Below the pieces are notes generated by a model that saw only the letters and a program-made list of their open reading frames with translations, was not told the DNA's origin and made no database searches. The translations under genes were made by a program, and so were the position numbers. Shown here one piece after another: positions 12,592-25,213 of a DNA stretch of 64,000 bases; the stretch's first letter is position 1; each line of letters starts with the position of its first letter. Source of the stretch: Jacaranda mimosifolia (taxonomy: Eukaryota; Streptophyta; Magnoliopsida; Lamiales; Bignoniaceae); the NCBI GenBank assembly GCA_018894105.1, contig CM032121.1, forward strand, positions 8,133,507-8,197,506. The letters run 5' to 3'.

Positions 12592-13438
12592 AACAAATTT
12601 CTTTGTCTGCAATAAATAAAATTACTAGACAAGAAAATTCATACAAATAAAATTAAATTAAAATCAATTAATCAACTGTGGATTCAATCTCTAATCCAAT
12701 TATCTGATTCTTCCCTTCCAAATATGATCTTGAAATTTGATGAGCTCCGCAAAGAAAGCCTTAAATGTCTTGGATCCCCTTAAATTTGATTTGAAGAAAT
12801 AACGCCAATTCGATGGCTCCGCACCTTAATCTTGAATCAAACGCCGAAATATATAAGCTCCGCGAAGAATGCCTTGAACATCGTGAATCTCCTTGAATTT
12901 AAAATAATGCCAATTCAAGGGCTCCGCACCTTAATCTCGAATAAAACGCCAGAATATGATGAGCTCCGTGAAGAACGCCTTGAACGCTGTGGATCTCCTT
13001 AAATTTAATTGAGAGAATTGATGGACTTATTCAAAATTCCTCTCACTTGCTGGAATTTTTGTTGTGTTGAATGAGCTTTGGTCATCCTTTTTATATAGAT
13101 GCTTGATGGGAGACTTCCAGATTGACTTGAACTTCTTTGATAGTTATCCATTTGATAAGATAATATCAAATATTAAGAGATAATATCATATACCAATAGA
13201 TAATATCAAATATCTTCGATTTGATTGGTCCAAAAACGTAGACACTTCATCTTTAACACTTGTCAATATCTGATTTGAACATAAAATAAATACTAGAGTA
13301 TTAATTAACATTAATTATTTATCTTTTGAAATTAAATTTAGTAAATTCCAAAATATAAATAGAAAATTTTAAATTAATAACTAGCATATTATTTTATACG
13401 TGTCACTTTTCAATTGGTCAAAAATTGATATGTCTACA
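12592..13438 (-). repeat. LTR of gypsy element G (3' copy on the minus strand)
   Basis: Nearly collinear with 15636-16445. Both copies carry the series of GCTCCGC/GAACGCCTTGAA motifs near their left end and the AAAATTGATATGTC end. This copy has about 43 extra bases at 13158-13210, built from repeats of AGATAATATCA, that are missing or lost in the other copy. Confidence 0.85.
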
Positions 13439-13619
13439 AATGCCCCCACTTCAAGGCTTGGTGAAAGATATACCAATCATCCACAAAAGAGGCAAGGCTT
13501 GAAGTATTTGAGAAGGTTTCCTTTTCTCTCAATATGTTTGCGACAAGAACATCCTCCATGCATTTCTCGAGCTATGGTGCCTAATTAAAGGATCAAGTCA
13601 TAACATAATTCAAAGTAAA

Positions 13620-14345
13620 TATCCTTTTGAGGAGGGTGTTGTACACAGTCTATATTCATGCTGGCCAGGAGTAACATACAGTTTAGACTCGTGTGTCAAA
13701 GAATATATTTAACTTGAATAGACATTTTATACTCGTGTCAAGGAGTTCACTTGAATTTGATTGACAATTTATACTCATGTCAAATACTTTACTTGAGTTT
13801 GACTTAATAGATAGTTTACACTCTTATCAAGGAGTACATGGAGAGAATTTGAATATTTAAATAGTTTATGCTCGTACATAGGAGCCTTATTGAAAGTTTG
13901 GGAGACTTTGAATATATAGATAGTTTATGCTCGTATCTAGGAGCCTTATTGACAATTTAAGCTCTTATCAAGGAGCACATGGGAAAATTTTAAAAATTTC
14001 AAATAGTTTATGCTCGTATCTAGGAGCATTTGAAATTTGAAGACTACTTGAAGACTTGGGATTTGAGTCTTTGATTTAGAAACTTGAAGACTTGACTCTT
14101 GAATTTGGACATATGGAGACTTGAAGACTTGAGTCGTGGATTCAAAGATTTGCAAAGTTGAGTTTTGAATTTGAAGACTTCAAAACTTGAGCCTTGATTT
14201 GAATACTTGAGACATGATCTTGAATTTTAAGACTTGGAGACTTAAGTCTTTGATTTGGAGAACTTAAAATTTTGATTCTTGGACTTGGAGACTTAGATAG
14301 AGACTTGAAAATTTTAGATAGTTTATGCTCTTATCTGTGAGCATT
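13620..14345 (-). repeat. Degenerate minisatellite in the 3' interior of gypsy element G
   Basis: Two repeat types follow one another. From about 13650 to 14030 and again near 14320, units built on AGTTTATGCTCGTATCTAGGAGC (or ...ACTCGTGTCAAGGAG) recur every 60-80 bp. From about 14040 to 14300, units of about 25-35 bp built on GAAGACTTGAGTCTTGAATTTG recur. The open frame at 13946-14155 (minus) simply reads through these units. The array sits between gag and the polypurine tract, the place where pol would normally be. Confidence 0.7.
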
Positions 14346-15566
14346 ATTGACAGTTTAGGATCATATTGAGGAGCATTTGGAATTTGGAAATGAAAATTAA
14401 TTTCCCCCCAATATTTTCATCATCAGCATCACTTGAGTCTTCTTGTTCATTAAAATTCATGCTCATTTCAATATTATGTGCGCGCATTGCCAAATCTTCA
14501 AAGGTTATTGGTTTGATTCCTTGAAGTATGTAGCAAAGACTCCAATGCATTCCTTGGATGCACATCTCAATTGCTGAAGCCTCCGACAATTGATCTTTAC
14601 AGTTAAGACTCAAATTTCTCTAGTGATTGATGTATTCAATGACTGGCTCTTCTTTTCACTGGCGAGAGTTGGTGAGTTCAATCATGCTAACTATCCTTCG
14701 AGTGTTGTAGAAACGATTAAGGACCTCTTGTTCCAATTGCCCCCAACTATCGATAGAGCCTGTCTCCAAGTCAACATACCAATCAAAAGCATTTCCCTTT
14801 AATGATCGAACAAATTGCTTGACCAAATGATCTCCATATGTCCCGGCATTATTACAAGTCTCAATAAAATGAGCCACATGCTACTTTGGGTTGCCTTTGC
14901 CATCAAATTGCTAAAACTTTGGGGGTTAGTAACTAATTGGCATTTTTTATCAATCCTTTAAGTATATGGCTTAGAGTAAGTCATAGACGACTTAGAACTT
15001 TCATTAAGCTTGTCTTTGATAGTCTCCCTGATAAACTCCTTCAGTGGGTTGTTGGGAATTAATCCAGTGGAAACTTCTAGTTCTTTTGTTGTAGTCTTTT
15101 CATTTTCAGTTGGCTATTTCTTTGTAGATGTTTCGCCTTCGTCCTGAGCCTCAATTTGTTTCTCCATCATGCAACTTGCATCCAGATTGTCCACTCTGCT
15201 CATCAATTTGGAGAAATGAAAGTTTCGCTCTTAGACATGCTTCATGAGTCCTTCAACAGCCTTCGTCAAATTTGCAATTTGTTCCTCCAAAGTTGTAACA
15301 CTTGTCACCATCGTCGTCGCCATGCTCAAGGAATTTGATGTTGAGTGGGGAATGGATGATGAGGATTCTTCCTTTAAGTCTCTATCTTCTTTATTTATAT
15401 TAATAAAATGCGGCAACATCATTTCCACAGCAAGTGAAGGAGCCACCTCCGAAGATGATTGAAACTTATTGGACATATTTCTTGTGATGACGCCAACACT
15501 TTTTGCTCCAACACTTGAGGAATTTGAGGTAGTAATTTTCAATGCAGCAATCTTGTTGGCGGCCAT
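14344..15566 (-). pseudogene. Gypsy gag, broken
   Basis: On the minus strand a likely start at 15566 (MAANKIAALK...) opens a frame with a serine-rich N-terminus and a short coiled-coil-like LEEQIANLTKAVEGLM (about 15240-15290). The retrotransposon gag domain follows at 14877-14656 with the hallmark HFIETCNNAGT, LVKQFVRSLKG.AFDWY and LNRFYNTRR motifs, then 14613-14344 with the EMCIQGM.W.L.YILQGI segment. Stops and frame changes between these blocks mean no single protein can be made. The frame upstream of 15566 runs through the primer-binding site into the LTR and is not a separate gene. Confidence 0.82.
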
Positions 15567-15612
15567 TTGATACTTCAATCTTGATGAAGGAAAGAGATGA
15601 GAGGTAGAAATC

Positions 15613-15630
15613 GTCCCACTGGGCGTGCCA
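15613..15630 (-). other. Primer-binding site of gypsy element G
   Basis: On the minus strand TGGCACGCCCAGTGGGAC follows the 5' LTR by a few bases. The TGGCACGCCC.GTGGGAC form is familiar from plant gypsy elements and differs from the tRNA-Met type used by the other elements in this window. Confidence 0.7.
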
Positions 15631-15635
15631 CAATT

Positions 15636-16445
15636 TGTAACAACAAATTTCTTTGTCTGCAATAAATAAAATTACTAGACAAGAAAATTCGTACAAATAA
15701 AATTAAATTAAAAGCAATTAATCAACTGTGGATTCAATCTCTAATCTAATCCTCAGATTCTTTTCTTCCAAATATGATCTTGAAATTTGATGAGCTCCGC
15801 AAAGAACGCCTCGAATGTCTTGGGTCCCCTTAAATTTGATTTGAAGAAATAACGCCAGTTCAATGACTCCGCACCTTAATCTTGAATCAAACGCCGAAAT
15901 ATATAAGCTCCGCGAAGAACGCCTTGAACGTTGTGGATCTCCTTGAATTTAAAATAACTCCAATTCCAGGGCTCCACACCGTAATCTCAAATCAAATGCC
16001 AGAATATGATGAGCTCAGTGAAGAACACTTTGAACGCCGTGGATCTCCTTAATTTGATTGAGAGAATTGATAGACTCCTTCAAAGTTCTTCTCAGTTGCT
16101 GGAATTTTTGTTGTGTGTTGAATGAGCTTTGGTCATCCCTTTTATATAGATGCTTGAAGGAAGACTTCTAGATTGTCTTGAACTTCTTTGATAGTTATCT
16201 ATTTGATAAGATAATATCAAATATCTTTGATTTGATTGGTCCAAAAACGTAGACACTTCATCTTTAACACTTGTCAATATTTGATTTGGACATAAAATAA
16301 TTACTAGAGTATTAATTAAAATTAATTATTTATCTTTTGAAATTAAATTTAGTAAATTCCAAAATATAAATAGAAAATTTTAAATTAATAACTAGCATAT
16401 TATTTTACACGTATCACTTTTCAATTGGCCAAAAATTGATATGTC
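15636..16445 (-). repeat. LTR of gypsy element G (5' copy on the minus strand)
   Basis: Partner of 12592-13438. It borders the primer-binding site, so it is the 5' LTR. Outermost bases differ between the copies (AAAACTCCC after this one, TACAAATGCCCCC after the other, the latter being the polypurine tract), which sets the limit near 16445. Confidence 0.82.
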
Positions 16446-16700
16446 AAAACTCCCATCCCATTGCTATTATCTCAACGAGATACAATCTATCGCGGATGAA
16501 ATAGCCATCTCTGACTATCCCATGAGTTCTAAAGAACTTGTTATGAAAGTTCTCACTGGAATAGGAGTTGAATATGACCTCATAACCGCTGCCATTCGCA
16601 CTCAAAAATGACAATGAAGAATTCCGACCTCCATTGAATCAGATTGACATCTCACAGTATACCATCCCGAAAGAACGCATAAGGTGCCAAGTCTCTCCCT
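16446..16700 (+). pseudogene. Copia gag, continuation after nested element
   Basis: Translation resumes with the copia gag motif YLNEIQSIADEIA, then SSKELVMKVLTGIGVEYDLI and AAIRTQ (about 16460-16605). These are the next conserved blocks after the SRVYSLR motif that ends at about 12578. A stop follows the AAIRTQK segment. After about 16700 similarity fades, and the rest up to 17142 holds no clear gene; the copia pol region is absent here. Confidence 0.78.
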
Positions 16701-17142
16701 AATCCGGCTTCACCATTCTTGAAGTATTCGACCTCACAGTAAAGCAATGGCTATTAATGCCTACAAGGTGTTATACATCCTATTATTACTTGACTGCGCC
16801 ACTCATAGTCCGAACCAAAGTTGTCAAACGATAGAGAAAGTGTGCACCTTTACCCATCAAATCAGTCTTCAAGCAGATTTGCTTTATATTTTCTAAAGAC
16901 TACTTTTTCCCTTTGGGGAAAAGCCTTTCCTGGGGATCCAATAGGAGAAAGACCGAGAAAGCATTCTCTGGTCTCCTAAAAAATAGGTCCTGAGATACCC
17001 TCTGAAAAGTATGCCCTCATTTTTTAATTTTCCCCAAGCTAAATATTCCTTTCACTCTCTCCAATTTACTGACTTAAGCATTAAAAGGTTTTAGTTGAGG
17101 GCCACCTTGGCAAGCTTAATGGGGCTTCTTTCATTGCAGATT

Positions 17143-19996
17143 TGTCATGCCCCAAATTCAAACCATGTAGTCTAATCTTGAGGCGTGAAACTTAATTCCA
17201 AAAATAAAGGTCATCTAATCCAAAATCATAATCTTAAATAAAAGAACACCGAGTATTCAAAATAAATTTAATAAATCTTGCAACATAAAACTCAAATAAT
17301 AATACTCTAACCTCAACTAAAATCCATAAGGAAACTAACAAGCTAACATCATCAAATGCTAAGACTACTGCAAAAGTCCCAACATACTTCAGTTCTGATC
17401 CTCATCAAAAGTAGGTTCCCTCTCCTCACTAGGGCTAGGACATCTAAGTCTACCAAAAGGAAGTTAAAATAAAGTAGAGTATGAGTAAAGGACTCAGTGA
17501 ATGCCAAAAGTGTGCAATGTGAGTTCAAGAATATATCATGATAAAAATGATGCTTAGTGATAAACATTCAAAAAGAACGATGAAAAACAATCATGCGTTA
17601 TACAATAGTAAAATAGAAATATATTAATAAACATTTTTAATAGTGCAACAGTTAAATGCGATGATCGAACCAGTGTTTGTTGTAGCAAGTCAATCTTATG
17701 ACTCTCATCGTAACAGTCCATTATCATTTCGGACAAGGTGCGACCTTACCAAACAGTGCCCAAGCCTAAGCCCTCGAGAAATCCTACGACCCACCTAAGC
17801 CACAAACGGCTTTTGTTGTGGGCTGGAGGGATTAGGCCCTGGGGGGATTGGGGTTCAACTGGCAACCCTACTGCCGCTCGGTGAAGTCTCTCGCACATCC
17901 AAACCAAGTTGAGTCCAACTAATAGTAATAGTAGCAGTAACAGTAAATTCAATAATCAGTGTTGATCATCGTATTTAACAGCTAGTCTAAAAACAAGCTA
18001 AAATAACATCAATAGCTTTAAAAGAAATTGCTTTTCTTTTATCACGAAATAAAATATTCATATGTGCAGTGGAATATACTTATATTGCAGTGTCACTAAA
18101 AACAAGTTATGAGTGGATTATACTATAGCATATATCCTTCTGGTTTTGAAACATAATAGCATATAATATTTGTAAATTTAGGCACTCACAATACTTGTCA
18201 ATAAGATCGATCTTAAGTCCCAAAACACTTGCTGGCACAAAAGTAGTATCCAATTCAATTAACATTCTAATTCGATCCACGAATTCTAATCTCAAATTCA
18301 TCCAACAAAATTAAGACAATGATCAATGAAACTCTAAAACCAATACTAACAAAAAGTTTCCACAACATTAGAGTGAAGAAGGGGAAAACTGAGTAGACTA
18401 ATCATAGCACTATATTGTTTATAATAAATATATTTCTATTCTATTTAAATACTTCAGGGGTGGGTCAATTCTTAGGAGTCAATATATGTCATAGCCTAGT
18501 GTATACATACTCGCAAAACTTATTAAGAATTTGTCCTTTCGTGCATACTTTGTTGATTTGCTCATAACTTTCTTTCTAGATATCCGATTGACTCGATTCT
18601 TGTGGTATTAGAAAGCTAAGAAAGAGTATTAAAAATTTTATGTTGATGACACAGTCTAAATTGGCTAATACGAGAGAGAAAACTCGAGTTTAAGAGGCAA
18701 CAATGGTGCAAAAACAGATTTTCCATTTTCAGGAAATTTTTCGATATGATACTTGATTGTGTTTAAGCTATAACTTTCACGACATGATTTGGATAAAGGT
18801 GATTCGAAATCCTGTCAAAACCTATGAGATAGGTCTATAATTTATGTATTGAAAGCTTTTCCAAATTCAATTTGGAATTAAGAGAAAAATGCATTACAAT
18901 ATTATCGTGAAAATAAATGGATATTTTCTATAGGAAGATTTCTAACGTGGCATATCAATGTATTTCATAAAATAAAAACTTTTGGGTTCTAGTGTTACTG
19001 GATTATTGTAGAAAAATTTAAAATTAATTTTACAAAAGTTAATAAAATAAGATACTTCAATTATTATACGTAGCAAATCCCCCAAATTTAAGATAGTGAT
19101 CCAACTCGACTAGCACTAAAGCAGTTATACCTAAAGATTTTTAAAAACATAACTATAGGGTCTAAGACTTTAAAATTTTAGACTAATATTATAAACACAT
19201 GAAAGTTTCATAATAAAATTTTCAACTAAAAATTCTTTGGTTTCATTGGATAAATAAAATTTTAAAAAGAAACTATTTAGACTCGCCACTCAATTTAGTA
19301 GAAAATTTTCAGGATTTTTTAAACATAAAATTTTACTGTATGTTCTAAACACATTGAATATTGTATAGAAAAATTTTGAAATAACATTACCTGAATTTGG
19401 TGCATGAACTGATATAAAACTTTTAACCCTAGAATTTGAAAATCAAAACCTAATAGCAGCAACTTCAACTGCACAAATATTATATGCATAAAGAATACAA
19501 ACGTTACGAATTATAACTTATAAAATATTTATATTTCAATAATAATTTAAATATAGAATCATACTTACTAGAAGAGTGAACAAGAATGAAGAGTGTCGAG
19601 ATTTCCTAGTGATCTTCTTCCTTGTCTTACTGTTTGGGATTCCCTTTTTTTTTTTTTCCAAAGGATGGGAATGGTTGAGGACTTTCTAAGAAAAATATTT
19701 TTTTGAAAATTTGAAGATTTGAATGTACATTATTGAGTAGAAGAAGTGATTTGAATGTGATATGGAGAAGGAGACCTAATAAATTATGAGTTCTACAAGG
19801 ATTAGAATTGATGAAATTCTATCTTTATCTACATATTTGCTTATATATTATTATTTATTTCATTTTCTTTTTTTCTAGTTAGCTTTGAACAAGAATCCAA
19901 GGTAGTTCTAATAAATAAAATCTAATTATTCCTAAATAATTAACTAATCTCAATTGATTAAGATTTAAAAATTAAAAAACAAATACGAAACGCTAC
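17143..19996 (-). repeat. Probable solo LTR, gypsy type
   Basis: Starts TGTCATGCCCC on the plus strand and ends ...CGCTACA, so on the minus strand it would run TGTAGCG...GGGGCATGACA. Around 17470-17500 it has AGTAAAGGACTCAGTGA, close to the AAAGGACTTAGTGAGGG block of the LTRs at 20433 and 25528, and its length (about 2.85 kb) matches them. No second copy, primer-binding site or coding region adjoins it. The flanking five bases (AGATT and TAATT) differ at two positions, so the right end is uncertain. A decayed unrelated repeat is the alternative. Confidence 0.45.
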
Positions 19997-20432
19997 ATAA
20001 TTGGTGTAATTTCTATAGATACAACCATCTTATAATTTTTTTAGATAGATTAAGAAATATTTAAGGATATTGATGAAGTAGTATATAAAATTTCTAAAAA
20101 GAGAATTATACATACTTATACATACATGATTACATATATATATATATGTGAATAAAAAAGTAAAAACTAAATGACATACTTCCAAAATTATTAATATTCT
20201 AAAAGTAAAAGAAATTTTAAAAATATTAAAATCAAAGAATAAATTTCATCCTATAAAATTATAAAATTGGACGAACAAAAAAAAAAAGAGAATTTAAAAG
20301 TAAAATATAAAATTTAATAAATAAATAAATAAATAACTTGACTCAAATAATGAGTAAACGGACACTAAATGTCTAATAATTTAAATAAAATAAAAATTAA
20401 ATAACAGAATTTGTGAATGGTTGAAGAGAAAA
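19997..20432. other. AT-rich spacer without a gene
   Basis: Very AT-rich, with short poly-A runs, a TATATA run near 20137 and a (AAAT)n-like run near 20318. No ORF, RNA gene or element ends were seen. Confidence 0.5.
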
Positions 20433-23370
20433 TGTGACGCCCCCACTAGGGATAGCACCTAAGCTACGACGCCACTCAATTCAATCTTAAATCGAACCTA
20501 CAATTCAATCAATAGTCCATAATTAAACGTTTCAAGCCTATCAGAAATAACAGCAAATTCCAACTTAAACAAACTGGTCACAAGACAATAAATTCAAACC
20601 TTAAACAATCCTGTAACATACAGCACATATACCAAATACGTGCCACAAAATCTCAAATTCAACTTATCAGAAGCAACGGATTTCAAACTTAACAAACTCG
20701 TCAACCCATTAAGTAAATGCCATAATTCACATTCTTACATAACAAAATATTTACATTCCTTAATTCTACCACATCAACATGATATATCATAGCATCTTCA
20801 GTTTATGCTTAGCGATCAGATGATTTCTATATATACATTCAACACCTGATCTATTACAAAATATTCGTGTCCTGCCTAGAGTCCAATCCTTCACTTAATC
20901 CCTGTCTGAGAGAATCAAAATAAACGGGGGTAAGTCCAAAGGACTTAGTGAGGGATAATAGTAACCATAACAATAGGGATCTGTTGAGGAAGAATCAACT
21001 CAACAGATTGGAATTTAACAATTAACAGGTACGAATTAAGAAACAAGTAATAACAAGTTAAGCAAATAGGAAACTCTCCTTCCTTATTTCTTTATGAATA
21101 ATTTCAAACGAGCAAGATACAGGTACGATCAAGCAAACCCGACTAACATATGTTGAAAGCATATCAAAACAAACTTATACTAATCAAACCAAACTTACCT
21201 AGGCGTAACCACATGATACAAAACTTATGTCACTCAAACTGAACTTACCCAGGCATAACTACCTAGCACCAAACTTACCCAAACTTGTAGACCTAGTACA
21301 AAACTTACCTAAGCATGTCGATCTGGTACAAAACGTACCCAAGCGTGACAACCTGGTACATAACTTACCCAGGCATATCAGCTTGGTACATAACTTACCC
21401 TGGCATAACAGTTTGGTACAAAACAAATAATTGATGGAACGAATCAAAACGTACCAATCAAACTCAGATAAATCAACAAGACTGAACACACTACGAAGAG
21501 GACGAATCAAACGGATCAACACCAACGGATAACGAGTGTTCTGGGTGCCAAAACAGACAAGAATGAACTTATCAGAGTACAAGCAAACACTATCCCTCAC
21601 AGGGGTATATGAGTCAGCAAACAAAAAACAAACAAGAACTCAAACAAATACTGGTTTCAATAAACATGAGCAGGGACAGTACAAGCATATTTAACCTCAC
21701 AGGGCTTTTCCACAAGAACAAATAGAATAATCGAAGCCAAAGTGGCAGACCCTTACCTCCGTAGTCTCAGAAACTACAATCACCACATATTGGTTCGCGG
21801 GTCCCACTTCTTTGTCACCTAACCAAAATAATATTTTCACAATCAATTCTTTATTCATCTTCAATAATTACAATCTTACAATTAACTGTTCTAAAATCGA
21901 GAGCTATACTCCAATAATAACATGGTACTAACAGAAGGCATAATCCAGTCCTTATTTAAATAATTAACCTCGTATCATATCATTAACTAATAATAACAGG
22001 CCAATTATCTTAATAACCAGATTATTACTATTTAGTTCCCAAATTCATAAAATTAGGGTTTTCTCTTCTAATTAACTAAATAATTCCCAATATTTCATAA
22101 AATAGTACAATCCAGGTTGACTAAACTCATACTGGCACATGCATACACCAAGTCTTAGTCCCATAACATCTCAAATTACCCAAGTATCAATTCTCGGGTT
22201 TCAATTTCATCAAATCATAGTTTAATCACTTAATTAACTTAATTAATCCCTAATTGTCATATAATAATATGGATCTGGGACCACTAGATAGTATTATACT
22301 CCATGCATGGGGAAACATATATATCAATCATATGTAATCCTTCATAATACAAGATTTTAAGGAATTATTACGACATGCATAATATATATATATAAACATT
22401 CCATCCAACTTCTAATACCCATGATCTGATTATTGGAGCCTCAAAACCAAGAACCGATTGTACCACTGTGACCACTACGATGAGGTGGAGAAACTATCTT
22501 CAGATCGCCGCCACGTTGGTACCATTGGCAGCGATCCACTGCTGGAGACAGTCAACAACACCACCAAAAGCTACCTTTCAACTCAAACAACCAAACCCCT
22601 CGATCAATTTTACCAAATTCCGTTGAAATATTGAACCCAATTTGAGCTCCGATCACCCAAACCACCACTCGCCGCTGCGTCAATTTTCTCCAAATTTCAT
22701 CGCCGACGTGAGACCAAAATCAAATCCAAGGCTACTGTGATGTTCCCTAGGCTAAGCTTTACCAGAACCACCCTTGGTTCACCGTGAAATGTCGCCAAAA
22801 AGAAAAACCCACCAAGCACTTCCGTTGGCAAACTTTCAAGCTCGATTTTTTATGACTCCACCGGTGATAAGTGTGTGCATGTGGTATCAACGTGTTCACG
22901 GTGATGAGGGGGAGCTAACTATCGATTTAGTTTGGTGTTAAGGGCAGTTGCAGGAGGGAATCACTGGAGGGTGAGAGGAGGGCTTCAGTAAAGAAAAAGA
23001 AAGAAAAATGGGGAGGAAACTAAAAATATGGAATATATAATGAACTTTTCTGGATTCTCAAATTGACCCCATAAACTTTTTGTATCCTCCATTTGAGTCA
23101 TTCAGAGTTGGCCTTTCTTCAATCACGCCCCCAAAACAAGTTAGTGCCTAACATTTGACCCTTTGATCTAAAATAAATGCCTATGCAAACCCCAAATTTT
23201 GAAAATGTCATTCAATTGAGTCTTGCCTAAATACAATTTGACCCCAATACTTTCAAAATTCTTGCAATTAAGTCCTTTTTATTTGTTTTCAAGCCCTAAA
23301 ATCTGAGAGACCAATTTCTTGAATTTTAATTTCTTATTTTTTTAAAATACCAAATTTCAAGGGTGTTACA
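20433..23370 (-). repeat. 3' LTR of gypsy element B
   Basis: Collinear with 25528-28439 with scattered substitutions and small indels. Begins TGTGACGCCCCC and ends GGGTGTTACA on the plus strand. Near its right part, around 22420-22980, it carries a GC-richer block (CCGCCACG..., CGCCGCTGCG) shared by both copies. It contains the 30-bp minisatellite listed separately. Confidence 0.9.
21190..21425 (+). repeat. 30-bp minisatellite inside LTR, about 8 units
   Basis: Units of the form AAAACTTACCCAAGCRTGTC plus a variable tail ending TGGTAC repeat about eight times. Because 30 is a multiple of three, frames on both strands stay open (for example 21227-21430 on the plus strand reads decapeptides like LVQNLPKHVD). 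These frames are a by-product of the repeat and not a gene. The same array at 26280-26515 in the partner LTR is shorter. Confidence 0.82.
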
Positions 23371-23383
23371 GACTCCCCCCTTA
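23371..23383 (-). other. Polypurine tract of gypsy element B
   Basis: On the minus strand TAAGGGGGGAGTC lies directly before the 3' LTR start TGTAACACCC. This is the expected place and composition of the plus-strand DNA primer of an LTR retrotransposon. Confidence 0.75.
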
Positions 23384-23926
23384 AGAGAATCTGGTCCCCA
23401 AATTCTTATATGAGTACTATTCCGATCGACAGAAAATAAGTAGATTTGATTAGTCGATCTACATCCTCTTTTCATTACATTATGCTAGAATTGCTCTTTT
23501 AAGTCCAAATGCATTTTCGTGCTTCTCAGATGCATCGTGTATCTTAACTTGTGCGCCTCACTAGCGAACTTTATTCTATTTCTTCTGGTACACATATTTC
23601 CTATGGAACAGAAGGATATCTTGGTATGGCATTGAACTCAGGCTCTCCAATCTTCTAGCCTTTCTCAGTTAATTTAGTCAACGTGTCAGCTAATTAGAAA
23701 AGTTCTTCATAATTTTCATTAACAGCTGACAAGACACAGAAAACTACAAACTCTATCATGTTTTTCTTGTCTCTTCCGGTTGACTACCATATCTATCTTA
23801 GAGGGATCAATCCTCTATCCCATCCCCAATCGCCATCTGACAATCCCGACACATGGTGTTTATTATTAACCCTATTTTTAAGGGTGTTCGAACTTTTCTA
23901 CTAAACCATAGTCTCATATTGTATAT

Positions 23927-25213
23927 TTAATTTGAGGAAATGCAACAAGTAATAGAATGTAAAACACCAAGATAATATATGGCATTATCATATATTTCAG
24001 AGCTAGAAACTGTACCTCCTACCATCTCAGTAAGATCTGGTACTTCTTCTCCTGTCAGGGCATAGGCTCGAGCTCGTATTTTCGGTCTCCTGCTAGTTTT
24101 TGCTACCTGCTTCCCTTTTTCTATAGGCATTAGGTCTCTCCTTCTAGGGTAATCCTTGAGAAAATATTGGCCACTACCACAGTCCATGCATCCACCCTGT
24201 TTCTTCCAGCATCCAAACTCGTCATGGTTAAGTCCTCCACAAAATCCACATTGTTTCCAAGCTATTCCTTTAGCTAAATTTGCAGTCTCACCATATTGAG
24301 GGGCTCATTGGATAGTGCTTTCAACCTGGAGTCTCGATTGCTTTATGCCAATATCACTCTGCTCCTCGAAGCGCATCTTTTCCTTGTGGCACTTGTTCTC
24401 AATCTTTCATATTTCCTATAGCTCCGACTCAAGTTGCAGTGCTCTGCTTACTACTCAATTGAGATTTAGCAAGTCATAAATGGCCAACCCTTGCCTAAGC
24501 TCTGGCTGCAGCCCTTGTAAGAATCGTCGAACCTGTCGACCTTCATCATCTTGTATGTAGGGAGCATATTGCATCAATTAGCTAAAAGTAGCCTCATATT
24601 GACTTACAGACTATGCCCCAATTACAAAGTTCATAAATTCCCTTTCTCTGGCCTGTTTCACCACTTCTGGCACAAATTTGTTCATGAAGTCTTAAGTGAA
24701 ATTCTCCCAAGTTCAGCAGGATCCTTCAGCCATCCATCTTTGATCAATCATCTTCCACCAACTCCGAGTGGAAACTTCCAGAAAGAATGTGGCAAATCGA
24801 ACCATCTGTTCATCCAAATAGCGCAGTGTCTCAAAAATAACCTCTAAACTCTCGATCCAGTCCTCAGCCTTTCTATCATCAAGACCTCCCAAGAACTTCA
24901 GGGGATTGAAACGAAGGAATTGTTCCAAAGCTCAGTCTTCTATAACTGCTTCTGCTACCCCAGCTCTAACTGCCGGTTAGTGGTCAAGTTGCCTACATCT
25001 CTGTCTTTCTCGATGTTTAGACCCTGCCAGGGGATCTACTGTGAGTTGATCCATATGAGGAGTTTGAGAAACTTCATCTTCTAGTATCAGCTGGGGGTGG
25101 GCAGGTGCTTCCCTCATAGGAACTCGTCGGTTAATGACCCTCTGCCCAGGAGGCCTACCCCATCGTCCAATTCTAGGTGGAACGAGTGTATCCGAACTTC
25201 TTTGTGATGCCAT
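23927..25213 (-). pseudogene. Gypsy gag with zinc knuckle, broken
   Basis: A likely start at 25213 (MASQRSSDTL...) leads through a proline/arginine-rich N-terminus. The retrotransposon gag domain follows at 24928-24713 (FLRFNPLKFLGGLDD, KAEDWIESLEVIFE, VRFATFFLEV..RSWW). Further down, near 24219-24285, a complete CX2CX4HX4C zinc knuckle (CGFCGGLNHDEFGC) is followed by a second, defective one (CMDCGSGQYFLKDYP, His replaced by Tyr). Stops and frame changes separate the blocks. The protein would have packaged element RNA; it cannot be made intact here. Confidence 0.85.

Larger units (their letters stand above)
12586..16445 (-). mobile_element. Gypsy element G nested in copia gag
   Basis: Two direct repeats of about 0.8 kb (about 12592-13438 and 15636-16445) flank about 2.2 kb. 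On the minus strand the 5' LTR (right copy) is followed by TGGCACGCCCAGTGGGAC (plus 15613-15630), a primer-binding site of the form common in plant gypsy elements, and then by gag. A G-rich polypurine tract precedes the 3' LTR (plus strand C-rich at about 13441-13450). No protease, reverse transcriptase or integrase is present, so it is non-autonomous or deleted. The flanking sequence is the two halves of one copia gag, which proves insertion after that element. A clean target duplication could not be assigned. Confidence 0.85.

Noticed and set aside
21227..21624. Overlapping open frames on both strands with regular decapeptide repeats, resembling a repeat protein
   Set aside because: They are the translation of a 30-bp minisatellite inside an LTR; the partner LTR has a different number of units and other open frames.
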